Shown here piece after piece: positions 7,710-15,057 of a DNA stretch of 18,312 nucleotides. A model generated the notes under the pieces. It was not told the origin of the DNA, ran no database searches, and worked only from the letters and a program-made list of their open reading frames with translations. The stretch covers positions 1-18,312 of the forward strand of contig PFNU01000095.1 in assembly GCA_002792135.1 (NCBI GenBank). Reading direction: 5' to 3'. The position numbers and the translations under genes are program-made. Positions within the stretch are counted from its first letter, which is position 1. The number at the start of each line of letters is the position of its first letter. This DNA comes from a bacterium (Candidatus Torokbacteria) CG_4_10_14_0_2_um_filter_35_8 (lineage in GTDB: Bacteria; Patescibacteriota; GCA-2792135).

Positions 7710-9110
7710 ATGTCTATTCTAAAAGCAAAATTAAACAATGTTTTCGAAAATCTCTTTACTTTTCTAGTTTTGTTTCTAATCCCAGCCTCTATTTTTCGAT
7801 CGAATGCTTCTTTTCCCGACTACCCCTCGTTATTTTTATTTAGAATTATTACTGGGTTGATTTTGGGATTGTTTTTAATATGGTTTTTAATTGATTCTAG
7901 GGAAGTTCAGAAAAAGTTTAAGAAATTATTTTCTATTAAATATTATCTACTTTTCTTTGTTTTTTGGTTTACTCTAAGTTTGGTTTCCTATTTCTGGAGC
8001 GCAGATAAGTATAGTAATATAAGATATAATGTTTTCTTTCTCTTTTGGATGATATTGATATTTTCCCTGCCGTTATTTGTTGGTAAAAGCACGAAAAGAC
8101 TCAAAATTATTTACAAATTTTTCTTTTTGGCTCTTGTTATAGTTTTAGTAATGTGCTTTTTCGAGATGTTTTTCAGACTTAGAATGCCTGAGTCTAAGCT
8201 TTTCTTTACTCCAAGAAGATTTCAATGGGCGGTGACTTCATTTTTTTATAACCCTAATAATTTTGCAACTTACCTAAGTTTATCACTTCCTTTTCTTCTT
8301 CTACTTCCCATTTGGCTAGAAAAACGTAGTTTAAGGGCACTAAACTTTGCTTTAATACTTCTTTTGATATTGTCCTATTCTTTTACCAATTCCCAAGTAA
8401 ATAGAATAATTTTAGGGTTAGAGACTATAGTTTGCACCTATTTCTTAATACAACATAAAATAAAAGATATTTTTACATATATTGGAATAGGCTTTGTTGT
8501 TCTTTTTCTTTCAGTATCTTACCTAGGCCTTGATATCAAATATTATTTCTTTCCTGAAGAAGGATTAGAATATGAATATCTAGAGGAACAGTCTGATCTA
8601 GGATTAATGTTAGATACTGCTTATGCTGGTGGAGGATCTATTCATACTAGAATTCAGCTTGCAAGAAACGCTTTTCAGGAATTGAAAGATCCGAAGACTT
8701 TTCTTATCGGAGTAGGATCAGGAAATGCTGAAAATCGTATATCTTATTATGTTAATACTGAAGGAAAGCTAAGTATGCATAATTTTTGGGTAGAGATTGC
8801 GCTTTTATGGGGTATTCCGTTTTTTATTCTCTACTCTGTATTTTATCTATTTTTGCTAAGAGGGCTCTATAAAATCTTACAAAATGCAAAGAGTGTTTTT
8901 CGTAAAGAAAATTCTTCTGATTTGGCTTCTGATAAATTTTTTTATTATTTAACTATGTCTTTTTTAATCTCTATGTTAGGGTTTATCATAGGAAGTATCT
9001 CACCATCTTCTGCCTTTGTTTTTGCACCAACTTGGCTTTATTTTGGTTTTTGTCTAGCATGGATTAATTTAATAAACTCAAAATTTACCACCCAAGGCGG
9101 ATCAGCCTAG
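7710..9110 (+). CDS. O-antigen ligase/polymerase-like membrane protein (Wzy_C/WaaL superfamily)
   Basis: A 466-residue integral membrane protein with about 10-12 hydrophobic helices and one large non-cytoplasmic loop, as in O-antigen ligases and Wzy polymerases, which transfer or join undecaprenyl-linked glycan on the outer face of the membrane. The FYNPNNFATYLSLSLPFLLL stretch (about 185-205) and the loop motif HTRIQLARNAF with Arg314, followed by FLIGVGSGNAE and SMHNFWVEIALLWG with His357, match the family's conserved arginine and histidine regions. Ligase and polymerase cannot be told apart by eye. The last three codons and the TAG stop are supplied by a GC-rich repeat (9096-9117), which suggests repeat insertion reset the C-terminus. 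The leader upstream may be structured. It lies inside the inverted-repeat block. Confidence 0.82.
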   Translation: MSILKAKLNNVFENLFTFLVLFLIPASIFRSNASFPDYPSLFLFRIITGLILGLFLIWFLIDSREVQKKFKKLFSIKYYLLFFVFWFTLSLVSYFWSADKYSNIRYNVFFLFWMILIFSLPLFVGKSTKRLKIIYKFFFLALVIVLVMCFFEMFFRLRMPESKLFFTPRRFQWAVTSFFYNPNNFATYLSLSLPFLLLLPIWLEKRSLRALNFALILLLILSYSFTNSQVNRIILGLETIVCTYFLIQHKIKDIFTYIGIGFVVLFLSVSYLGLDIKYYFFPEEGLEYEYLEEQSDLGLMLDTAYAGGGSIHTRIQLARNAFQELKDPKTFLIGVGSGNAENRISYYVNTEGKLSMHNFWVEIALLWGIPFFILYSVFYLFLLRGLYKILQNAKSVFRKENSSDLASDKFFYYLTMSFLISMLGFIIGSISPSSAFVFAPTWLYFGFCLAWINLINSKFTTQGGSA

Positions 9111-9117
9111 GGCTGAA
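9096..9117 (+). repeat. GC-rich GGCGGATCAGC...GGCTGAA element overlapping the ligase stop codon
   Basis: Third copy of the element seen at 3674-3694 and 6256-6277. Here it runs through the 3' end of the ligase gene: GGC GGA TCA GCC TAG encodes Gly-Gly-Ser-Ala-stop. It ends 24 bp before the preferred start of the next gene. Confidence 0.75.
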
Positions 9118-9141
9118 AAATTAAAAATGCAAAGTTTTAAA

Positions 9142-10269
9142 ATGAAAAAAGTTTGTGTTCTAACATCAGTACATTATCTTTTTGACACTCGTATCTTTCA
9201 TCGAGAAATAAAAAGCTTACAAAGAGCCAGTTTTCAAGTAACCTTAATTGCCCCACACGATCAGAGTGAACAAGTAGAAGGAGTAGAGATTATAGGAGTT
9301 AAGAAAAGAGGGAAACTTGGAAGAATTTGGAATTGGTTTAGAATCTTTCAATTAGCAACGAAAGAAAAAGCTGATCTTTATCATTTCCATGATCCTGATC
9401 TAATGATAGTAGGACTTTTGTTAAAGTTGTTTACAAAAAAGCCAGTGATTTACGATATTCATGAATATTATTCTGGTCAGATTCTCACTAAAGAGTGGAT
9501 TCCTTCTATTTTGAGAAAGATAACAAGTTTTTTTGTAAGGTTATTGGAATATGTATTTTGTCCTACCTATTCAGCCCTTATTACTGCAACAGAAGGAGTT
9601 TATAATAATTATAAAAAATTAAATAAGAAGGTTTTTGTGATTAATAATTATCCTGATAGAAAATTTTTTAATAAGATTTCCAAAGAAAAACCCGCAAGAG
9701 ATTTTCTCTCTTGTATTTATTGCGGGGATAAGACTAGAATAAGAGGAATAAAGAATATTCTAAAAGCTTTTTTGTTATTAAAAAAAAGAGGCGTAAAAGT
9801 AAAACTAGAAATGATAGGGCCGGCAAGTCCCAAGTCTTTTGGAAAAGAAGTTAAAAACTTTATTAAAAAGAATAATTTAGAGAATACTGTGCAAGATACT
9901 CCTAGGATTCCTTTTAAAAAAGCATGGTCACAAATTCCAAAAGCTGACGTTGGTATCATGCCTTTTTTACCTTGCCCTAATCATCTTATCGCTATGCCTA
10001 CTAAAATTCTTGAATACATGGCATCAAAGCTTGCAGTTGTTACATCAGATTTGCCTTTAGTAAAGAAATTTATTGAAAAAGAGAAGTGTGGACTTGTATT
10101 TCGTTCCACGAGTTATAAAGATTTAGCTAACAAGATTTCTAGGCTAGCATCAGACAGAGAATTGGTAAAAAGGATGGCAGAAAATGGGGAGAAAGCCTTT
10201 TTAGAAAAATATAATTGGCAAAAAGAGGAAAAGAAGTTGTTAAAGATTTATAAAAAATTGGAAGGCTAG
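9142..10269 (+). CDS. GT4-family glycosyltransferase (fourth)
   Basis: A 375-residue GT-B glycosyltransferase, paralogous to the gene at 3775: the same HDTRVY-like N-terminal helix (FDTRIFHREIKSL), YHFHDPDL, YDIHEYY, and the donor-site MPTKILEYMASKLAVVTSD with its conserved glutamate. GVEIIGV and LLKKRGVKVKLEMIG mark strands of the two domains. The preferred start is ATG 9142 (MKKVCVLTS). An in-frame ATG at 9127 exists, but it lies in ATTAAAAATGCAAAGTTTT, which is the reverse complement of the T-rich filler found before other start codons. There is no Shine-Dalgarno sequence. It is the last gene inside the inverted-repeat block; the right arm of that repeat begins 8 bp after the stop. Predicted role is addition of one sugar to the lipid-linked unit; donor unknown. 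Confidence 0.9.
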   Translation: MKKVCVLTSVHYLFDTRIFHREIKSLQRASFQVTLIAPHDQSEQVEGVEIIGVKKRGKLGRIWNWFRIFQLATKEKADLYHFHDPDLMIVGLLLKLFTKKPVIYDIHEYYSGQILTKEWIPSILRKITSFFVRLLEYVFCPTYSALITATEGVYNNYKKLNKKVFVINNYPDRKFFNKISKEKPARDFLSCIYCGDKTRIRGIKNILKAFLLLKKRGVKVKLEMIGPASPKSFGKEVKNFIKKNNLENTVQDTPRIPFKKAWSQIPKADVGIMPFLPCPNHLIAMPTKILEYMASKLAVVTSDLPLVKKFIEKEKCGLVFRSTSYKDLANKISRLASDRELVKRMAENGEKAFLEKYNWQKEEKKLLKIYKKLEG

Positions 10270-10277
10270 AGGCAATG

Positions 10278-10376
10278 CGAATAAATACGAATGCTATACG
10301 AACCCGCCTCAGGCGGACGAATGACGTTCTCTAGTTCCTAGTAGCCCAGTAGCCTAGTAACCTAATCCCCTGATTC
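10278..10376. repeat. Right arm of the perfect 99-bp inverted repeat
   Basis: Exact reverse complement of 2090-2188 over 99 bases, including the GC near-palindrome (here 10304-10316). It begins 8 bp after the stop of the fourth GT4 gene and ends 45 bp before the GT2 start. It is followed by an ATTCGTGATTCTTTATTC repeat at 10380-10397. Confidence 0.97.
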
Positions 10377-10421
10377 TTGATTCGTGATTCTTTATTCTTT
10401 TTTGCTAATTTAACAAGTATT

Positions 10422-11564
10422 ATGGAAAGACTACCTACATATTTATTTTGGATAAGCCTTAGCGTTATCGCCTACGTCTACTTTGGTTATCCTTTAATCT
10501 TGTTTATTTTATCTTTATTTTTGAAAAGAAAAGTTAAAGTTAAAGAAAATTACAAACCAAAAGTAAGCTTAATAATTGCTGCTTATAATGAAGAGCGCGT
10601 TATTAAACTTAAACTAAAGAATTCTTTGTCTTTAGATTATCCGAGGGATAAGTTAGAAATTATTGTGGCATCAAATGGGTGTAATGACAAGACAGATAAG
10701 ATAGTGAAGAAATTCTTGCATAGAGGCGTTATCCTTGATAGTACAAAGGAGAAAATAGGAAAAACCGAAGCTCAAAATAGGGCAGTAAAAATTGCCAAAG
10801 GAGAAGTAATAGTCTTTTCCGATGCAAATAGTATTTATAAAAGAGACGCTCTAAAAAAGCTTGTCAGGGGCTTTTCTGATCCAAAAGTAGGATGTGTTTG
10901 CGGAGAATTAAAATACAAAAAGGGTCGTAGGGAAATGGTAGAAAGTATTTATTGGAAATATGAAAAAATTGTCAAGAGACTAGAAAGTAAAATAGGATCA
11001 ATGGTAGGTGCGAATGGTTCTATATATACTGTAAGAAAAAAGGATTATATGCCTTTGAAACCTGATTCTATATCTGATTTTTTGGAGCCCATTAAGATTT
11101 TTGAAAAAGGATATAGGGTGGTCTACGAGCCAGAAGCGATTTGCCATGAAAAACCTTCGGAGAATATCTTTGCAGAATTTAGAAGAAAGGTGAGAATTAT
11201 TGTAAGAGGACTGGCTAGTGTTAAATATTTAACTTCTTTCCTCAATCCTTTAAAGAACATTCTTTTTAGCTACGAGCTCTGGACACATAAATTTATCCGT
11301 TGGTTTCTTTTTCCTCTTTTGATCGCAGTTTTTATCTCTAACATTTTTCTTGTCCAGCAAAATAAATTTTATTACTGGTTTTTAATCGTCCAAGGAATAA
11401 TCCTATTTTTTGCTTTTCTTGGTTTAATATCAGTATTTTTAAATAAAAAAATAAAAGTATTTCATTTCTTCTTATATTTTTTAATGGTAAATTTCGCAGG
11501 ACTTGTTGCTTTAGTAAAATTTATTTTGGGAGAGAGAATGACTACATATAAGAAGGCAAGATAG
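10422..11564 (+). CDS. Membrane-anchored GT2-family glycosyltransferase
   Basis: A 380-residue inverting family 2 glycosyltransferase with one N-terminal hydrophobic segment (about residues 8-33), a cytoplasmic GT-A domain, and two or three C-terminal transmembrane segments (from about residue 290). Motifs: VSLIIAAYNEE (nucleotide-binding start), LEIIVASNGCNDKT, VIVFSDANS with Asp134 as the DXD-like metal site, GANGSIYTVRK (from about 196), and SDFLEPIKIFEKGYRVVYEP with Asp219 as the likely catalytic-base region. EFRRKVRIIVRG stands where processive synthases have Q/RxxRW. The frame is open from a TTG at 10377, but ATG 10422 is preferred because it avoids repeat-derived sequence. The layout is like that of poly-GlcNAc or hyaluronan-type synthases, but a single-sugar transfer is equally possible. 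Confidence 0.88.
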   Translation: MERLPTYLFWISLSVIAYVYFGYPLILFILSLFLKRKVKVKENYKPKVSLIIAAYNEERVIKLKLKNSLSLDYPRDKLEIIVASNGCNDKTDKIVKKFLHRGVILDSTKEKIGKTEAQNRAVKIAKGEVIVFSDANSIYKRDALKKLVRGFSDPKVGCVCGELKYKKGRREMVESIYWKYEKIVKRLESKIGSMVGANGSIYTVRKKDYMPLKPDSISDFLEPIKIFEKGYRVVYEPEAICHEKPSENIFAEFRRKVRIIVRGLASVKYLTSFLNPLKNILFSYELWTHKFIRWFLFPLLIAVFISNIFLVQQNKFYYWFLIVQGIILFFAFLGLISVFLNKKIKVFHFFLYFLMVNFAGLVALVKFILGERMTTYKKAR

Positions 11565-11609
11565 TACGCGTTTTTTTGATTTTTGATTTTTGATTTTTAA
11601 ACTTACTTT

Positions 11610-12437
11610 GTGCCCGAACTCCCAGAAGTAGAAACAATTAAAAATGATTTACAGAAAAAAGTAGCTGGACTTATATTACAAGATGTTTTAATTACCAAAA
11701 AAGCAAAGCAGATAAGAAAACCTTCTTTTAGAAGATTTAAAGAAGAATTGATTAGTAGAAAGATAAAAAAGGCAGAAAGGCTAGGTAAATTTATTGTATT
11801 GCATTTGAGTAGTAGAAAGTTCTTAGTTATCCATCTTAGGATGACTGGGAGGCTACTTGTGAGGAAGAGAAACACTAAACCAGATGATTATCTAAAAGTA
11901 GCATTCGTATTAACTAAAAATAAAGAACTGAGATTTACGGATGCAAGAGGTTTTGGCACTATTGAGTTATTGAATAAAAAGGAACTGACCAAGCTGCAAG
12001 AGAAAGTAGGTCCAGACCCGCTTGATAAAAGCTTTACAGCGGGAGATCTAGAAAAAAGATTGCAAAGGAGAAAAAGAGCGATAAAACTCACACTTTTAGA
12101 TCAAAGTATTGTTTCAGGAGTAGGAAATATTTATGCCAACGAAGCTTTATTTGCAGCTAAGGTTAATCCTCGAAGAAAAGCTTCTTCTTTGTCAGGAAAA
12201 AATGTTAAATTGCTTCACGAGAGTTTAAAAAAGATCTTAAAGAAAGCAATCAAGTTTAGGGGGACAACAGCAAAAGATGAGTATTTTGTTGATACAGAAG
12301 GAAAAAAAGGGAGGTTTAAATCTTATTTAAAGGTTTACCAAAGACAAGGAGAAAAATGTCCTAATTGTAAAGGAAAGATAAAAAGAATTAATTTAGGAGG
12401 AAGAGGTACGTTTTTCTGTCCTTCCTGCCAGAAATAA
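11610..12437 (+). CDS. mutM: Formamidopyrimidine-DNA glycosylase (Fpg/MutM)
   Basis: Base-excision repair enzyme that removes oxidised purines such as 8-oxoguanine and nicks the abasic site. It is 275 residues, the usual length. The start is the GTG at 11610, fixed by the invariant PELPEVET: Pro2 is the N-terminal nucleophile once the first residue is removed, and Glu3 is the catalytic acid. Lys60 in LGKFIVLHL is the conserved beta/delta-elimination lysine. HLRMTGRL, FTDARGFG and GVGNIYANEALF are the lesion and DNA-binding motifs. A C-terminal zinc finger has Cys250, Cys253, Cys270 and Cys273, with Arg265 in GGRGTFFC. It is functionally unrelated to either neighbour block. It lies 45 bp after the GT2 gene with no visible terminator and is followed by the V-ATPase promoter. 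A T-rich tract ends at the GTG and there is no Shine-Dalgarno sequence. Confidence 0.97.
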   Translation: MPELPEVETIKNDLQKKVAGLILQDVLITKKAKQIRKPSFRRFKEELISRKIKKAERLGKFIVLHLSSRKFLVIHLRMTGRLLVRKRNTKPDDYLKVAFVLTKNKELRFTDARGFGTIELLNKKELTKLQEKVGPDPLDKSFTAGDLEKRLQRRKRAIKLTLLDQSIVSGVGNIYANEALFAAKVNPRRKASSLSGKNVKLLHESLKKILKKAIKFRGTTAKDEYFVDTEGKKGRFKSYLKVYQRQGEKCPNCKGKIKRINLGGRGTFFCPSCQK

Positions 12438-12463
12438 AACTCATTAATAAGCGTTGGCAGGTT

Positions 12464-12492
12464 TTGACATTAATTTTGTTTTAAATTATAAT
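12464..12492 (+). promoter_or_regulatory. Consensus sigma-70-type promoter for the V-ATPase operon
   Basis: A perfect -35 TTGACA (12464-12469) and perfect -10 TATAAT (12487-12492) are separated by exactly 17 nt. Transcription should start near 12499, leaving a leader of about 50 nt that contains GCGCGCGG followed by seven T, before the ATG at 12552. It lies 26 bp after the mutM stop, so the ATPase genes are probably transcribed independently of mutM. Confidence 0.88.
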
Positions 12493-12551
12493 GGGCTTGG
12501 AAGACGTGGAAAGCGCGCGGTTTTTTTATTTTGTCAATATAGAATTTTAAT

Positions 12552-12863
12552 ATGCAGAATAGTCCTTTAAAGAAAATAAAAGAGTCTGAAAAAAAGGCTC
12601 AACGAATTATTCAGGACGCACGAGATGAAGCTAAAAAGGTATTTGAGCAAGCTAAAATAGGACTTCAAGAAAGAAGACAAATTAGTGTAAAAGAAGGTAG
12701 ATTAGAAGAAAAAGAGGAAGAAGAAAAAATATTAAAAGAACTTAAAAAAATAGAAGAAAAATTTAAACAGGATACTAAATTAAAACTTAAAAAACTAGAA
12801 GAAAGAACCCTAAAAAATGAAGGAAAGGCGATAGGTTTTGTTATTAAAAAAGTGTTATCTTAA
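12552..12863 (+). CDS. V-type ATPase peripheral-stalk coiled-coil subunit (NtpF / Thermus AtpG / AhaH type)
   Basis: A 103-residue, highly charged, almost entirely helical protein (long runs of Lys, Glu, Arg, Ala and no aromatic cluster), consistent with the small stalk subunit that forms a heterodimeric coiled coil with subunit E and ties the catalytic head to subunit I. The start SPLKKIKESEKKAQRIIQDA, with its right-handed coiled-coil style of small residues spaced among charged ones, is typical of the family. Identification rests on composition, length and position as first gene before I, K, E, C, F and A, as in Enterococcus ntpF and Thermus V-ATPase operons. It is the first gene after the consensus promoter, so it probably heads the operon. 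Naming differs between organisms, so no symbol is given. Confidence 0.8.
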   Translation: MQNSPLKKIKESEKKAQRIIQDARDEAKKVFEQAKIGLQERRQISVKEGRLEEKEEEEKILKELKKIEEKFKQDTKLKLKKLEERTLKNEGKAIGFVIKKVLS

Positions 12864-12906
12864 ATTATTTTTGCATTTTGAGCTTTGAATTTTGAATTTG
12901 TCTAAA

Positions 12907-14889
12907 ATGGCAATTATTTCCATGCAAAAAGTGAATATTATAGGCTTTAAGGAAGATGAGAGAAAGATTCTTAAGTTTCTTCAAGAAAAAGGATTAATGG
13001 AGATTATTGAGAAAGAGGAAGCTCTTTCTAGTAATGAATTAGGTGGAAAAAGCGAAGAAGAAATAGATACCTATATTGCAAGAACTAGTTTTGCTTTGGA
13101 GTTTTTGGATGGACTTGAAAAAGAAAAGCAAAATTTTATAGATGCGTTTTTGGGGGCGAAAATAAAAGTTTCTAAAAAAAAATTTAATAAGGTTCTTAGA
13201 AACTTTAAGTATGACAAAGTTTTGAATACTTGTGAAAGAATAGATGATGAAATTGCAAGACTAAAAGAGGAAACGAAGAATCAGGAAAAAGAAAAGGAGC
13301 TTCTTTTTAGCTGGGAAGATTTTCCTTATAGATTCTCAGAAGTAGGTGCTACTGATAAAGTGGCTCTTATTTTCGGCACTATTCCACAGAGCGAAAAAGA
13401 TAAACTTGTTACCAAGATTAATTCGAAATTGCCTTGCACCCACGTTCAAGTAATAAAAAGAGACAAAAGCGAGGCTTTTTTAATGATTGTTTTTTTAAAG
13501 AAGGAAGAAAATAATGTCAATAATTTTTTGAGAGAGTTCAACTTTAACGAGAGAAAGCTTAGCTATGATTTTGACGCTACTGCTAAAGAAAGAATAGAAG
13601 AAATTGACAAAGAAATTGCAAGTTTACAAAAAAGAATAAATAGTCAAAAGCAAAAGGCAATAGAGCTCCTTAGGTACAGATTAGATCTTAAATGTTTCTA
13701 CGACAGTTTACTTTTAAAGCGAAACGCTGAAGACACCAAAAGAAAGTTCACCTCCACAGAAAAAGTACTTTTAATATCAGGATGGATCGCAAAAGATAAC
13801 TTTAGATTTTTAAAAGAAAATTTAGCAAAAATTTCCCAAAATACTGCTCTTATAGAAGTAAAACCTAGAAGAGGGGAAGAAGCACCAGTTGCTATTCATA
13901 ATAAGGGAATTATTACCCCTTTTGAGGCAGTAACTAAAATTTACGGTATGCCAAAATCAACGGAGCTTGATCCAACTCCTTTTTTATCTTTCTTCTTTAT
14001 TCTCTTTTTTGGAGTATGTCTTTCTGATGCAGGCTATGGAATCCTTCTTATGATTTTAAGTCGGATTGCTTTAAGAAAATTAGATTTAGGTCTTGAAGGC
14101 AAAAAGCTAATAAAACTTCTTTTCTACGGAGGTATCTCAACTTTGATAGTTGGAGCTCTATTTGGAAGCTGGTTCGGAGCATCACCTGATATCTTCCCTG
14201 AGTCTTTTGGAGCTATTAAGACTTTTTTATTGAAGATAAAACTGATTGATCCTGTTAAGAATCCTGTTAATGTTCTAATTCTGTCTTTGGCTTTAGGAAT
14301 ACTGCAAATAATTTTCGGAATTGGAGTATCTATGTATGGCAAAATTTTGAAAAAGGATTATAAAAATGCTTTACTAACCGATGCTTTATGGATAATATTT
14401 ATAGTTCTTTTAGTATTCTTTGCTCTTACAAATGTAGGAGTATTACCTTCTACTTTACAGGTAACTAGTAAACTTTTAGTAATTATCAGTACGGTAGGTT
14501 TAGTACTAACTCAAGGAAGGCACCAAAAGAATATCTTTTTGAAAATTGGTTCTGGAGTATTGAGCCTATATAAGGTAATAGGATACTTGAGTGATACTCT
14601 TTCTTACTCTAGGCTTTTAGCATTAGGGCTTTCCACAGCTATTATTGGCATAGTAGTCAATATGGTAGCTCAATTATGCCGAGATATGATCCCTTATGTG
14701 GGTGTTGTAGTTATGGCTTTGATTTTGATTGGCGGCCATCTTTTTAATCTCGCGATTAGCTCTTTAGGTTCGTTTATTCACTCTGGAAGGTTGCAGTTCG
14801 TAGAGTTTTTTACCAAATTCTTGGAAGGTGGCGGAAATACTTTTAAGCCATTCCGAAGGGAAACGAAGTATATCGAGATTGGAGATTAG
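12907..14889 (+). CDS. atpI: V-type ATPase subunit I (a-type membrane stator subunit)
   Basis: The static membrane subunit (NtpI/AtpI, about 660 residues), providing the ion half-channels facing the K ring and anchoring the peripheral stalks. The N-terminal half is soluble with long coiled-coil stretches (about 230-290). The C-terminal half, from about residue 350, has about seven or eight membrane helices. Signatures: LSDAGYGILL after TPFLSFFFILFFGVC, then LSYSRLLALGLST with Arg569 as the essential ion-path arginine, and SGRLQFVEFFTKFLEGGGNTFKPF at the C-terminus. The start is ATG 12907 (MAIISMQKVNIIG), which gives the standard family beginning. In-frame TTG codons at 12892 and 12898 lie in TTTTGAATTTTG filler. 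The next gene, atpK, follows after a 168-bp spacer filled with repeats. Confidence 0.95.
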   Translation: MAIISMQKVNIIGFKEDERKILKFLQEKGLMEIIEKEEALSSNELGGKSEEEIDTYIARTSFALEFLDGLEKEKQNFIDAFLGAKIKVSKKKFNKVLRNFKYDKVLNTCERIDDEIARLKEETKNQEKEKELLFSWEDFPYRFSEVGATDKVALIFGTIPQSEKDKLVTKINSKLPCTHVQVIKRDKSEAFLMIVFLKKEENNVNNFLREFNFNERKLSYDFDATAKERIEEIDKEIASLQKRINSQKQKAIELLRYRLDLKCFYDSLLLKRNAEDTKRKFTSTEKVLLISGWIAKDNFRFLKENLAKISQNTALIEVKPRRGEEAPVAIHNKGIITPFEAVTKIYGMPKSTELDPTPFLSFFFILFFGVCLSDAGYGILLMILSRIALRKLDLGLEGKKLIKLLFYGGISTLIVGALFGSWFGASPDIFPESFGAIKTFLLKIKLIDPVKNPVNVLILSLALGILQIIFGIGVSMYGKILKKDYKNALLTDALWIIFIVLLVFFALTNVGVLPSTLQVTSKLLVIISTVGLVLTQGRHQKNIFLKIGSGVLSLYKVIGYLSDTLSYSRLLALGLSTAIIGIVVNMVAQLCRDMIPYVGVVVMALILIGGHLFNLAISSLGSFIHSGRLQFVEFFTKFLEGGGNTFKPFRRETKYIEIGD

Positions 14890-14941
14890 CCTAATAATTT
14901 TCTAGTTTTTAGAAGTTGAAGGCTACTAGGATATTAGGGAT

Positions 14942-15015
14942 TAGGTTGTAGGGATTAGGGAATAGAGATTAGATTATAGAAAAGTTACCCCCTACCCCCT
15001 ATAACCTACAACCTA
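14942..15015. repeat. TAGG/CCTA hairpin repeat in the atpI-atpK spacer
   Basis: The outer stem TAGGTTGTAGG (14942-14952) pairs perfectly with CCTACAACCTA (15005-15015). An inner TTATAG/CTATAA pair (14974-14979 with 14999-15004) encloses the 19-nt core TAGAAAAGTTACCCCCTAC (14977-14995), which is identical to 4928-4946, although the arms around it differ. So this is a second member of the same element family. TAGG-type repeats extend to the left to about 14925. No T tract directly follows the stem. Confidence 0.8.
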
Positions 15016-15057
15016 AATCATTTTTAATTTTGCATTTTTAATTTTTAATTTAAAGAT

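Noticed and set aside
2090..10376. Composite transposon bounded by insertion sequences
   Set aside because: The inverted arms contain no open frame or transposase, no transposase occurs inside the block, and no target-site duplication is evident next to the arms.
10377..10421. TTG at 10377 as the start of the GT2 gene
   Set aside because: The extra 15 residues would be encoded by ATTCG-type repeat sequence directly abutting the 99-bp inverted repeat; ATG 10422 gives a normal N-terminal membrane anchor.
12510..12530. Intrinsic terminator at GCGCGCGG plus T run after the V-ATPase promoter
   Set aside because: No upstream sequence complements GCGCGCGG to form a stem, so the T run alone does not make a terminator.
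12892..12906. TTG at 12892 or 12898 as the start of atpI
   Set aside because: These codons are part of TTTTGAATTTTG filler; ATG 12907 gives the standard subunit I beginning.
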